A DNA stretch of 64,000 nucleotides from an uncultured bacterium. GTDB lineage: Bacteria; Verrucomicrobiota; Lentisphaeria; Victivallales; UBA1829. The notes beneath the pieces were generated by a model that saw only the letters and a list, made by a program, of their open reading frames with translations, ran no database searches and was not told the origin of the DNA. Position 1 is the stretch's first letter. Every line of letters starts with the position of its first letter. Positions 9,252 to 17,269 of this stretch are shown here, in pieces. The DNA lies in assembly GCA_900549415.1 (NCBI GenBank), contig URNX01000014.1, positions 1 through 64,000 on the forward strand, read 5' to 3'. The position numbers and the translations under genes are program-made.

Positions 9252-10352
9252 TTACACGGAGAAACGGACAAACACGGAGTCGCCGTCCTGGACAATGTAA
9301 TCTTTTCCCTCAATCCGGAGTTTGCCGGCGGTCTTGGCCGCATTCCAGTTTCCATATTTCATGAGGTCTTCATAAGAGACAATCTCCATACGGATGAAGC
9401 CGCGTTCCATATCGGTGTGAATCTTGCCGGCCGCCTGCGGCGCCGTGGAACCGCGGGTAACTGTCCATGCGCGGGATTCATCCGGGCCGGAGGTGAAGAA
9501 GGTGATGTAGTCGAGGAGCTTGTAACCCGTATTGATCACGCGCTCAAGTCCGCTCTTCTCCACGCCGATATCTTCGAGGAATGCAAGTGCCTCGTCGGGC
9601 TCGAGCTGAGCGAGATCCTCTTCAAGCTTCGCACAAACGGGAACAACTTCCATGCCGTGCTTCGCGGCGTCGGCAATCAGCTGCTTGGAAATATCGTCTT
9701 TCCCGAAGTTGCGGAACGAATCTTCATCGGTGTTCGCACAGACAAATGCGGGTGTGAGGGTCAGAAGCTGCATGGATTTTGCAATGCGGTCGAGCTTCGG
9801 ATCTTCACGGTCGTAGGAGGGGAGCTTGCCCTGTTCAAGATTCGCGATGAACGCCTGCGCAAGTTCCAGCTCCGCTTTGACTTCGGGATCGCCGCTGCGC
9901 GCCTGCTTGCGGCTGTGGTCGACTTTCTTCTGAAGAAGCTCAAGGTCGGCAAGCATCAGTTCGGTCAGAATCAGCTCCAGGTCGCGGGAGGGATTGACAC
10001 TACCTCCGACGTGTACGACATCCGGATCCTTGAACATGCGAACCACATGGGCGACAGCATCGACGTTCCGGATATGTCCGAGGAACTGGTTGCCGAGACC
10101 TTCGCCTTTGCTTGCGCCTTCAACAAGACCCGCGATATCAATGAATTTCATCGTTGCGGGAACAACTTTCGCGGAATGTTCGAGTTTCGCCAGATCATCG
10201 AGCCGCTTGTCCGGCACGGGGACAATTCCGGTGTTCGGTTCGATTGTGCAGAACGGAAAGTTCGCGGCAACCGCGCCGCCTTTGCACAAAGCGTTGAAAA
10301 GAGTTGACTTGCCGACGTTCGGAAGTCCGACGAATCCACATGCGAAACCCAT
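9252..10352 (-). CDS. ychF: ribosome-binding ATPase YchF
   Basis: Obg-family P-loop protein that binds ribosomes and hydrolyses ATP in preference to GTP. The 366-residue length is the family's usual size. The N-terminus holds the P-loop GLPNVGKST, then NFPFCTIEPN (switch region) and DIAGLVEGASKGEGLGN. In place of the NKxD specificity motif it has a NTDED segment, as in YchF. A C-terminal TGS domain ends in the usual GKDYIVQDGD. Probably the first gene of a minus-strand run with murJ. Confidence 0.95.
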   Translation of the reverse strand: MGFACGFVGLPNVGKSTLFNALCKGGAVAANFPFCTIEPNTGIVPVPDKRLDDLAKLEHSAKVVPATMKFIDIAGLVEGASKGEGLGNQFLGHIRNVDAVAHVVRMFKDPDVVHVGGSVNPSRDLELILTELMLADLELLQKKVDHSRKQARSGDPEVKAELELAQAFIANLEQGKLPSYDREDPKLDRIAKSMQLLTLTPAFVCANTDEDSFRNFGKDDISKQLIADAAKHGMEVVPVCAKLEEDLAQLEPDEALAFLEDIGVEKSGLERVINTGYKLLDYITFFTSGPDESRAWTVTRGSTAPQAAGKIHTDMERGFIRMEIVSYEDLMKYGNWNAAKTAGKLRIEGKDYIVQDGDSVFVRFSV

Positions 10353-10395
10353 TGAAAAATACCTCTTTGACTGTTCGTTGTTGTTTGCACCCTAC

Positions 10396-10423
10396 AATGT
10401 ACCATTTTATTTCGTTTTTTCAA
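10396..10423 (-). promoter_or_regulatory. promoter of ychF-murJ
   Basis: On the minus strand, TTGAAA (10423-10418) and TACATT (10401-10396) lie 16 bases apart in the divergent ychF/murD spacer, 44 bases before the ychF ATG. No clear promoter for murD could be picked in the AT-rich rest of the spacer. Confidence 0.4.
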
Positions 10424-10491
10424 CTCTCCGCTATTTAAAAAACGAAAAAACGGTGTAAGTTTCTGAAATATCAATTTTCAAAGAGGCAACA

Positions 10492-11802
10492 ATGCAAAAA
10501 AATATTCTGATTCTCGGTTTCGGTATCAGCGGACGCGCCGCCGCAAGGCTCGCCCGCGACCTCGGAATGAACCCGATTCCCGTCGACAAAAAAATCTGTG
10601 AATGGGACGGCGACGCCGTGTTCAACTGGACGGAGCAAACCGCTCTTCCTCCCGCGGAAACAGCAGTCATTTCTCCCGGAATTTCCATTCACTCTCCAAT
10701 GGCTCAGGCCGCGCGCGACGCCGGAGCGCAGGTGATCGGCGAACTCGAATTCGCCTGCCGCGCCCTCCCCTGCCGCTATGTCGCGATCACCGGAACCAAC
10801 GGGAAAACCACAACGACAGAACTCACGACAGCCCTCTTCCGCGCAAACGGTCTGCGGGCGGAGTCCGCCGGAAACATCGGCAACGCCCTCAGCGACGCCG
10901 TTCTTGAAATCCGCCGGCAAAACGATCTTGATCTCCTGACCGTCGAAACAAGTTCCTTCCAGCTCGAAAGCATTGCGGACGGGTTCACCCCCTCCACGGC
11001 GGCATTCCTCAACCTTGCAAGCGACCACATCAACCGTCACGGTTCCATGCAGGGATACCTTGAAGCGAAACTGCGCATCTTCCGGAACATGAAAACCGGA
11101 ACAGCCGTTGTCAATTCGCTTCTCAAAAATGAAGCAGCCGGACTCCGGATTCCGCAGATCTTCTTCTCCGGAACCGGAACAGACGCCGATTTCACTTTCC
11201 GCGACGAAACGATTCTTTTCCGCGAAAAGCCCGTTCTCGCATTCAAAGACCTCAAGCTCAAGGGAATCCATAACGCGGAAAACGTCATGGCCGCACTCGC
11301 GATTCTCTACGCGGAATGCGGTGAACGCGCGCTCTTTTCGGAGGAAACGCACCGTGCTCTCCGCGAATTTTCTCCCGACATCCACCGCATGGAACTTTTC
11401 GCTGAAGCAAACGGCGTGCGCTTCTTCGACGACTCAAAAGCCACCAATCCCCACTCGGTCAACGCCTTCCTCAAGACTTTCGGCGGAAAGAAAAATTCCA
11501 TTCTCATTCTGGGAGGGCTCGACAAAGACATGAGCTTTGCTTCCATCCGCGACGATGCGGACAAAATCAAGTGCGCGTTTCTGATCGGAGAATGCAAAGA
11601 GAAAATTTTCCGCGAACTTTCCGGCGATTTTCCCTGCACTCTCTGCACCACTCTTGAAGAGGCAGCCGCACAGGGCTTCCGCGCGGCGGAACCGGGCGAC
11701 CTTCTCGCGCTCTGTCCCGCCTGCGCCAGCATGGATATGTTCAAGGATTACAAGGAACGCGGAGACCGCTTCAAATCCGCCGTCCGGAATTTGCTGAAGT
11801 AG
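10492..11802 (+). CDS. murD: UDP-N-acetylmuramoyl-L-alanine--D-glutamate ligase
   Basis: Adds D-glutamate to UDP-MurNAc-L-Ala in peptidoglycan synthesis; cytoplasmic. The 436-residue protein has the Mur ligase ATP loop GTNGKTTTTE near residues 101-110, a glycine-rich N-terminal nucleotide region (GFGISGRAAARLA), HRMELF and the DDSKATNPHS motif that is typical of MurD. AAAGAGG lies before the ATG. Divergent from ychF. murD stands alone here and not in a dcw cluster. Confidence 0.95.
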   Translation: MQKNILILGFGISGRAAARLARDLGMNPIPVDKKICEWDGDAVFNWTEQTALPPAETAVISPGISIHSPMAQAARDAGAQVIGELEFACRALPCRYVAITGTNGKTTTTELTTALFRANGLRAESAGNIGNALSDAVLEIRRQNDLDLLTVETSSFQLESIADGFTPSTAAFLNLASDHINRHGSMQGYLEAKLRIFRNMKTGTAVVNSLLKNEAAGLRIPQIFFSGTGTDADFTFRDETILFREKPVLAFKDLKLKGIHNAENVMAALAILYAECGERALFSEETHRALREFSPDIHRMELFAEANGVRFFDDSKATNPHSVNAFLKTFGGKKNSILILGGLDKDMSFASIRDDADKIKCAFLIGECKEKIFRELSGDFPCTLCTTLEEAAAQGFRAAEPGDLLALCPACASMDMFKDYKERGDRFKSAVRNLLK

Positions 11803-11838
11803 CGTTTTGTACTGTTTTTATCGTGCTTTCTGATATTC

Positions 11839-11860
11839 CAGACTCTTGAATTCCAGTCTG
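11839..11860 (+). promoter_or_regulatory. inverted repeat over the -35 box, possible operator
   Basis: CAGACT (11839-11844) and AGTCTG (11855-11860) are perfect inverted copies with a 10-base spacer. They flank and cover the -35 box at 11846-11851. The position suits a repressor or activator site. The coupled AraC-type regulator (12815-13579) is a candidate binder, but this is inference. Confidence 0.35.
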
Positions 11861-11874
11861 AAAAGTGCTATTGT
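11846..11874 (+). promoter_or_regulatory. promoter of the nucleoside hydrolase-AraC operon
   Basis: TTGAAT (11846-11851) and TATTGT (11869-11874) are 17 bases apart; the -10 is preceded by TGC. It lies 30 bases before the ATG at 11904. Confidence 0.55.
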
Positions 11875-11903
11875 TTCCTCACGCAAACGAAAGGACACAA
11901 AAC

Positions 11904-12818
11904 ATGAATCAGCGAAACGTTATCCTTGATACGGACATCGGCTTCGATATTGACGACACCTGGGCGCTCGGAATGCTGCTCAACATGCCGGGACTGAAAA
12001 CGAAGTTGGTTCTTGCCGTCTCTCAAACACCCGAATACACAGGTGCGGTCGCGGCAAAATTCCTGCAGGAGGTCGGCAGATCCGATATTCCCGTCGCAAT
12101 CAATCCGGCGAACAGAAAAGCAGATGCTCCGCCGCTGCCTCTGCGGAACTGGCTGGGATGTTTCAAACTCGAAGACTACAGCGGCACTGTTTTGCGCAAC
12201 GGTATTGAAGAGATGATCCGTCTGATTGAAATACACAAGGAAACGACTATCATCGGCATCGGCCCCATGACCAACCTTGCGGAATTCTGCCGCAGACGCC
12301 CCGACCTTGTCTCCAAGTGCCGTCTTGTCGCAATGGCGGGATCGTTCCACAAGAATTTTCGCGATGCCCCCGGCAAGATCGCAGAATACAATGTTGAACA
12401 CGACATTCCCGCCTCGCAGACCGTTTTCAGCGCGGACTGGAAGGATTTCATCATCACACCGCTGGATCACTGCGGCAATATGATTGTCGGCGGCGGACTT
12501 TATCAGCAGTTCAAGGAGTCGCAGCAGGCGATCCCGCGTACAATTCAGGAAAGTTACCGCAGCTGGCTTCCCCTTTCCGGCGCGCCGGATGATGCGGAGA
12601 CAGCCAGCTCCATTCTCTACGATACCGTTGCGGTTTATCTCGCGGCAACGGAACGCAATGTCAAATTCGCCGACATGAATCTGATTGTTGACGATAAAGG
12701 TTTTCTCCAGACCGCCCCCGGCGGCAGACCGGTCCGCGTGGCGATGGAGTGGGAGGACATTGACGCCTTCAAGCATGAATTGATCGGAATTCTTCTGCGC
12801 GGGACCGTAAAACAATGA
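11904..12818 (+). CDS. inosine-uridine preferring nucleoside hydrolase family protein
   Basis: Likely cleaves the N-glycosidic bond of ribonucleosides. The 304-residue protein starts with the calcium-binding signature DTDIGFDIDDTWAL, a variant of DxDxxxDD, at residues 7-20, and has the GPMTNLAEFC segment and a C-terminal DTVAVY region where the last metal ligand is expected. I chose the ATG at 11904, preceded by AAAGGA, over an in-frame ATG at 11865 upstream of the predicted -10 box. Its stop overlaps the AraC-type gene (ATGA), so regulator and enzyme are made together. The real substrate is uncertain; bacterial homologues often sit in sugar or nucleoside salvage operons. Confidence 0.85.
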   Translation: MNQRNVILDTDIGFDIDDTWALGMLLNMPGLKTKLVLAVSQTPEYTGAVAAKFLQEVGRSDIPVAINPANRKADAPPLPLRNWLGCFKLEDYSGTVLRNGIEEMIRLIEIHKETTIIGIGPMTNLAEFCRRRPDLVSKCRLVAMAGSFHKNFRDAPGKIAEYNVEHDIPASQTVFSADWKDFIITPLDHCGNMIVGGGLYQQFKESQQAIPRTIQESYRSWLPLSGAPDDAETASSILYDTVAVYLAATERNVKFADMNLIVDDKGFLQTAPGGRPVRVAMEWEDIDAFKHELIGILLRGTVKQ

Positions 12819-13579
12819 CAGACGCATTCCCCGCGACCTTCTTTTACGCAGATCTTCATGCGAAGTCCGGCACGGTTCCGTTTCATCAGCACGACGGCTG
12901 TGAAATTCTGCTGGTTCTCCGCGGAAAGTGCCGTGTGGAAAGCCCGCTCGGAACGCTGAAGGGAAATGCCGGGGATCTGCTGGTCATTCCGCCGGGAATC
13001 CGGCACAATCAGCTCAGTGAACCGGGAGAACGGAATTTCTTCTGTGTCTTCCGCGCTGAAACAGGTCTGTTCCGGCAGGAATGGCGCAAAATACACCTTG
13101 CCGCCCCGGGCTTTGCCCGGCGCACCCTGCTGGAACTGCAGACGATGAATCTGCACAACGAACGCTCCGGAGCGGACGCCCTGCTCTGTTCTCTGCTTCA
13201 GCGCATTTCCGCGCGGGATGCGGAATCTCCGGAATTTCCGCCGGCTCTCCGCTCCGCACTCGAATATTTTCAGCGGCATTACACCGAAAATATTTCCGTG
13301 GAAGACGCTGCGAAACATGCGGGGATCTGTCCGAGTTTTCTGCGCAGACTCTTTCAGCGGCATTGCGGAGAGAGCCCGCGCCGTCATCTTCTGAATCTGC
13401 GGCTGGAACGCGCAAGAGTCCTGCTTTGCAATCCCGGGCTCTCCATCGAAGAAATCGCGGAGCAGTGCGGTTTTGAAAACAGCAGCTACTTCATCCGTTT
13501 CTACCGGAAATGCACGGGGAGCACGCCGGGACACGCCAGAATCAGCGCGACTTCAGCAGGCGTGACAACGGGGCTATAA
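12815..13579 (+). CDS. AraC-family transcriptional regulator with cupin domain
   Basis: The 254-residue protein has an N-terminal cupin-type sensor domain (FHQHDGCEILLVLRGK, then GDLLVIPPGIRH) in about residues 10-90 and a C-terminal pair of helix-turn-helix motifs (about residues 155-250), the second ending in IAEQCGFENSSYFIRFYRK, the AraC/XylS hallmark. The ligand is unknown. The ATG overlaps the nucleoside hydrolase stop by 4 bases, so it probably regulates that enzyme and itself. Its last 38 bases overlap the 3' end of the convergent murC gene. Confidence 0.9.
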   Translation: MTDAFPATFFYADLHAKSGTVPFHQHDGCEILLVLRGKCRVESPLGTLKGNAGDLLVIPPGIRHNQLSEPGERNFFCVFRAETGLFRQEWRKIHLAAPGFARRTLLELQTMNLHNERSGADALLCSLLQRISARDAESPEFPPALRSALEYFQRHYTENISVEDAAKHAGICPSFLRRLFQRHCGESPRRHLLNLRLERARVLLCNPGLSIEEIAEQCGFENSSYFIRFYRKCTGSTPGHARISATSAGVTTGL

Positions 13580-14837
13580 TCTCTTTCACATCTCCCGCGC
13601 CGATAACGGCGATCAGGTCACCCGGCCGGGCGTGTTCCGCGACCGTCTCCGCCATAGACTCCCATGTTCCGGAAACGGCGTGCGCATTCTTCCCGACTGC
13701 TGCGGCAAGCGTGCCGGAATCCACATCCGACTTGTCCGTCCATGCGGCAAAAACCGGAGGCAGGAAAACCGGACCGTCAATCGTCTTCAGCAGCGCGGCG
13801 AATTCAGGGAGGTAGCGTTTCAGCCGGGCATAGCGGTGCGGCTGGAAAACCGCAATCATCCGCCGACCGGGATTCGTCTCGCGCAGAGCGGAAAGAGATG
13901 CTTTGAGTTCTGTCGGATGATGCGCATAATCTTCCACAATCCGGAAAACGCCGTTGTCGAAGCGGATCGACATCCGCCGTTCCACGCCGGGAAACCGGAA
14001 CAGCGCCGCACGGATCTCATCATCGGAACAGTCGACTGCGCTCCGGACGGCGGCGAATGCGGTGACGGCATTCAGTTTCTGGAATCCGCCCCAGTGCGCG
14101 GGGAAGTTCCAGGCAGGCAGAACCCGGAAAACCCGTTCCGACGAAACGGGAAGCGGAGCAAGAAGACGATCCGTATTTTCTCCTTCCACAAAAATCAGAT
14201 GACCCGCGTTTTTACCGAATGTCACAAAACTTCCGAACAGAGCGTCCGTTCCGCCGACACTCCAGCTGTGGTCGTCTTCGATATTTGTCACGACAGCGGT
14301 TGAAGCATGAAAAAGCGCATTGGTGGAATCGCTCTCGTCGACCTCGGTCACAAAGAGCTTTCCATCCCCTGCGCGTCCGGCAGTTGTCCAGCCGGAAACG
14401 CTTCCGCCGATCAGGAAACCAGGATTGCAGCCAAGCGCTGTCAGCGTGTGCGCCGTCATTGCGGATACAGAAGTTTTGCCATGCGATCCGGCAACCGCGA
14501 TCGAGTGTTCAAACAATGTTCCGAGGTGCGCCAGCGCTTCCCCGCGCCGCATGACTGCCGCGCCGCGCCGCTTTGCTTCAACAAGTTCAGGGTTGTCTGG
14601 CGCCGCCGCCGAAGTATGGACAACCAGAAGGGGGAAATCGCCCTGAGGAAGATTCGCCGCCGCGTGTCCCTGAAAAACCGTCATTCCCTCAATTTCCGCC
14701 GGAAGCAGATCCGAACCGGAACAGGGAAATCCGAGTTCGATGAAAATGGATGCCAGCGGACGCGTTCCCGCGCCTGCACAGCCGATAAAATGGACGTGTC
14801 CGCCCCGCTGTTTGAAATCGCGTAAATCAAAATTCAT
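13542..14837 (-). CDS. murC: UDP-N-acetylmuramate--L-alanine ligase (MurC-like Mur ligase)
   Basis: Mur ligase that adds the first amino acid, L-alanine, to UDP-MurNAc. Features are an N-terminal HFIGCAGAGTRPLA segment followed by SGSD, the ATP loop AGSHGKTSVSAM near residues 115-126, VDESDS and a NIEDDHS segment. This order is that of MurC. Mpl, the peptide-recycling ligase, is the main alternative, and several motifs deviate from textbook MurC (GCAGAG instead of GIGGIG). I prefer the ATG at 14837, six bases after AAGGTG, to an in-frame GTG at 14846 that is itself part of that binding site. Confidence 0.8.
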   Translation of the reverse strand: MNFDLRDFKQRGGHVHFIGCAGAGTRPLASIFIELGFPCSGSDLLPAEIEGMTVFQGHAAANLPQGDFPLLVVHTSAAAPDNPELVEAKRRGAAVMRRGEALAHLGTLFEHSIAVAGSHGKTSVSAMTAHTLTALGCNPGFLIGGSVSGWTTAGRAGDGKLFVTEVDESDSTNALFHASTAVVTNIEDDHSWSVGGTDALFGSFVTFGKNAGHLIFVEGENTDRLLAPLPVSSERVFRVLPAWNFPAHWGGFQKLNAVTAFAAVRSAVDCSDDEIRAALFRFPGVERRMSIRFDNGVFRIVEDYAHHPTELKASLSALRETNPGRRMIAVFQPHRYARLKRYLPEFAALLKTIDGPVFLPPVFAAWTDKSDVDSGTLAAAVGKNAHAVSGTWESMAETVAEHARPGDLIAVIGAGDVKEIIAPLSRLLKSR

Positions 14838-14859
14838 GAAAGTCACCTTGGTTTTCTGA

Positions 14860-14887
14860 AATATACGGGATTCGGCGAAAGAATCAA
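14860..14887 (-). promoter_or_regulatory. promoter of murC
   Basis: On the minus strand TTGATT (14887-14882) and TATATT (14865-14860) are 16 bases apart and 22 bases before the chosen ATG. Confidence 0.55.
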
Positions 14888-14926
14888 GTGCTCTTTGAAA
14901 AAAGAACTCTCTTTTCCGATTTCCAT

Positions 14927-14954
14927 TTGCTTTTCTAAAAAAAAAGAGTAAATT
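14927..14954 (+). promoter_or_regulatory. possible promoter of the APE-like operon
   Basis: TTGCTT (14927-14932) and TAAATT (14949-14954) are 16 bases apart in an A-rich stretch. The match is weak. If right, the operon has a leader of about 95 bases with an isolated CCCGGA/TCCGGG pair; no known riboswitch was recognised in it. Confidence 0.3.
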
Positions 14955-15056
14955 AAGGCTTACATCTTATACCCGGATCACAGGTCAGGGCTTCCAGTCT
15001 CTGAGCTTCAGGCACTTCCGGGGTTACATGAAAAATTAAAACAGGACTCCTGAAAA

Positions 15057-15779
15057 ATGAAGACAGCATTGGTTATCGGAGCTTCGCGCGGCATAGGCAG
15101 GGCAATCGCAGAAAGACTCGCTCACGACGGATTTGACATCGTCGGGACCTGCCGCTCCAATCCGGAACGCTTTCAGGAACTGGAACAGAAAGTCACGGGA
15201 CTCGGACGCTCCTTTCACGCCCTCGCTTTTGATATCGCCGACCGCAAAGCCGCAGAGGAAACACTCCTCGGATATTTCGGCGACGGCGCACCCGACGTAC
15301 TCGTTTACAACGCCGGAATCAACGACGACGATCTCTTTGCCATGATGGCTCCCGAACAGTGGGATCGCGTGCTGCACACCAATGCGGACGGATTCTTCAA
15401 CTGCATTCACCCGCTTATCATGAACATGATGGGACGGCGCGGCGGACGCATCATCGCAATCTCCAGCATCTCCGGACAGACCGGACAGCCGGGACAGGTC
15501 AATTACTCCGCTTCCAAAGCCGCCCTGCTCGGTGCAGTCAAGGCGCTTGCTCGCGAAGTCGCGCGGAAGAAAATCCTCGTCAATGCCGTCGCACCTGGCT
15601 TCATCGACACGGATATGACCGAAAAACTCCCGACCGACGAGCTGGTTCCTCAGATTCCCCTCCGCCGCATCGGAAAAGCGGAAGAGGTCGCCGGAGCCGT
15701 CGCTTTCCTTGCCGGTCCAGACAGCAGTTACATCACCGGACAGGTCATCGCCGTCAACGGGGGCTTGTTCATCGGATGA
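15057..15779 (+). CDS. 3-oxoacyl-ACP reductase (FabG-like, APE locus)
   Basis: Short-chain dehydrogenase of 240 residues that would reduce the 3-keto group after each chain extension, as ApeQ does in aryl polyene loci. It has the NADP loop GASRGIGRAIA at residues 8-18, NAG at the expected place, the catalytic Ser in SSISG, and YxxSK (YSASKAA). The C-terminus ends in GQVIAVNGGLFIG, as in FabG proteins. First gene of the operon; the next gene starts in its stop codon (ATGA). Confidence 0.9.
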   Translation: MKTALVIGASRGIGRAIAERLAHDGFDIVGTCRSNPERFQELEQKVTGLGRSFHALAFDIADRKAAEETLLGYFGDGAPDVLVYNAGINDDDLFAMMAPEQWDRVLHTNADGFFNCIHPLIMNMMGRRGGRIIAISSISGQTGQPGQVNYSASKAALLGAVKALAREVARKKILVNAVAPGFIDTDMTEKLPTDELVPQIPLRRIGKAEEVAGAVAFLAGPDSSYITGQVIAVNGGLFIG

Positions 15780-17269
15780 AGCCCCACTGCGACTGTCTGA
15801 TTCTCGGCAGCGGCATCAGCGGAATGACTCTTACCATGCTTTTTGCCTCCGCCGGATTTCAGGTGACAACTTTGGAGAAATCTGTTTCCCCCGGCGGCGC
15901 CATGCAGCGCTTCCGCCGTCAGGGAATTCCTCTTGATACCGGCTTTCATTTTACCGGAGGCATGACCGACTGCTTCGGCGATATGCTCGATCTGCTCGGA
16001 ATCCGCGACAGCATCGAAGCTGTTCCGACCTCGCTTACTGTTCAATTCACCGAATCGGGAAACCGCTACGAGCTTCCCGCCGGCATCTCCGCTCTTGAGC
16101 AGTCTCTCTGCGAGCGTTTCCCGGACAATGCAGCAAGTCTGCACCGCTATTTTCAGGCGGAACGCGAAGTTTTCGACAACACGCCGCTCTTTCATCTGCG
16201 CAGCGGCGGCGCGTTTGCGGAAGGTCTGCCCGATCTCAAGTGGGATCACATCACTCTCGGTGCATTTCTTGATGAACTTCAGATTCACGGAGAGTTGCGC
16301 GGTCTTCTCTGCGGCATGTGTTCATGCCATGGAACCCCGCCGGGAGAGATTCCGTTTTCCGACCACGCCCGGATCGATTACGGTCTCTCCAACGATCTGG
16401 TGCGTCTCCGCAACGGCGGCGAAGCTCTCGTCTCCGCGTTTCTCCACAAAACGGAAGAACTTGACATCGACTTCCGGACAAACACAACCGTCCGCAAATT
16501 CGGAGAAGCGGGTTCCGACCGCAAAATTCATTCCGCCGAGCTTTCCGACGGAACGGAAATTGAATTCGAACATCTGATTTTCACCCAGCATCCACGGGAA
16601 ATTCTTCATCTGCTGCCTTCCGCCGGAAACGCATTCCGTTCCCGCGTGGAGGAGTTCAGCGACACCTGCGGATTTTTCACTGCTTACGCACTAATCGATG
16701 ATGACGCCGAAGATTTTCAGGAAGGCTTGTTCTCCTGTCTGACCACATCCGATCTTGACGCGGTTCTCCTCGGAACCGATCCGAAGGCGCGCACGACCGG
16801 CTATCTGTTCAGCACAGAACGGAGAAACGACGGCACGCCATGCCGCACCGTTACCGCCTTCCAGAGCGTTTTCACAGCGGAAACTGCGGCATGGAACGAC
16901 ACCGTCACGGGCAAACGTCCGCTCGAATACCAGGAATACAAAGCACGCAAAGCTGCGGAGATAGAAGAACAGCTTCTGCGCTTCAAACCGGGACTGCGCG
17001 GGAAAATGCACCCGCTTGCTTCCGCTTCCATGCTCACATTCCGTGACTGGCTTTCCGGATTCGGCGCCGCGTATGGCATCCGCCAGAAAATGGATCAGCA
17101 CAATCTTTTCGGACGTCTACCCGTCCGCAACTTCTATACGGCAAGCCAGAGCTCGATTCTGCCCGGCGCGGCAGGCTCCATGCTGACCGCTCTCGTTCTT
17201 TTCCGCCAGCTTGCAGGAGAGGAAGTCTACCGCAAGTTTATCACCGCCCGCCTGGAGTCCGGAAAATGA
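15776..17269 (+). CDS. FAD-dependent oxidoreductase, phytoene desaturase-like
   Basis: The 497-residue flavoprotein begins with the FAD-binding dinucleotide fold (ILGSGISGMTLTMLFASAGF, then LEKS and GGAMQ), as in phytoene dehydrogenase/CrtI-like and amine oxidase families. The C-terminal end also has the pattern expected for the second FAD contact (PGAAGSMLTALVLF). In a polyene locus it could desaturate or isomerise the chain, but I know of no proven role. It overlaps the ketoreductase stop and the next ketosynthase start by 4 bases each, so it is an integral part of the operon. Confidence 0.85.
   Translation: MKPHCDCLILGSGISGMTLTMLFASAGFQVTTLEKSVSPGGAMQRFRRQGIPLDTGFHFTGGMTDCFGDMLDLLGIRDSIEAVPTSLTVQFTESGNRYELPAGISALEQSLCERFPDNAASLHRYFQAEREVFDNTPLFHLRSGGAFAEGLPDLKWDHITLGAFLDELQIHGELRGLLCGMCSCHGTPPGEIPFSDHARIDYGLSNDLVRLRNGGEALVSAFLHKTEELDIDFRTNTTVRKFGEAGSDRKIHSAELSDGTEIEFEHLIFTQHPREILHLLPSAGNAFRSRVEEFSDTCGFFTAYALIDDDAEDFQEGLFSCLTTSDLDAVLLGTDPKARTTGYLFSTERRNDGTPCRTVTAFQSVFTAETAAWNDTVTGKRPLEYQEYKARKAAEIEEQLLRFKPGLRGKMHPLASASMLTFRDWLSGFGAAYGIRQKMDQHNLFGRLPVRNFYTASQSSILPGAAGSMLTALVLFRQLAGEEVYRKFITARLESGK

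Noticed and set aside
14955..15056. Riboswitch in the APE leader
   Set aside because: Only one 6-bp pair (CCCGGA/TCCGGG) with a large loop and no match to a riboswitch class that I know.
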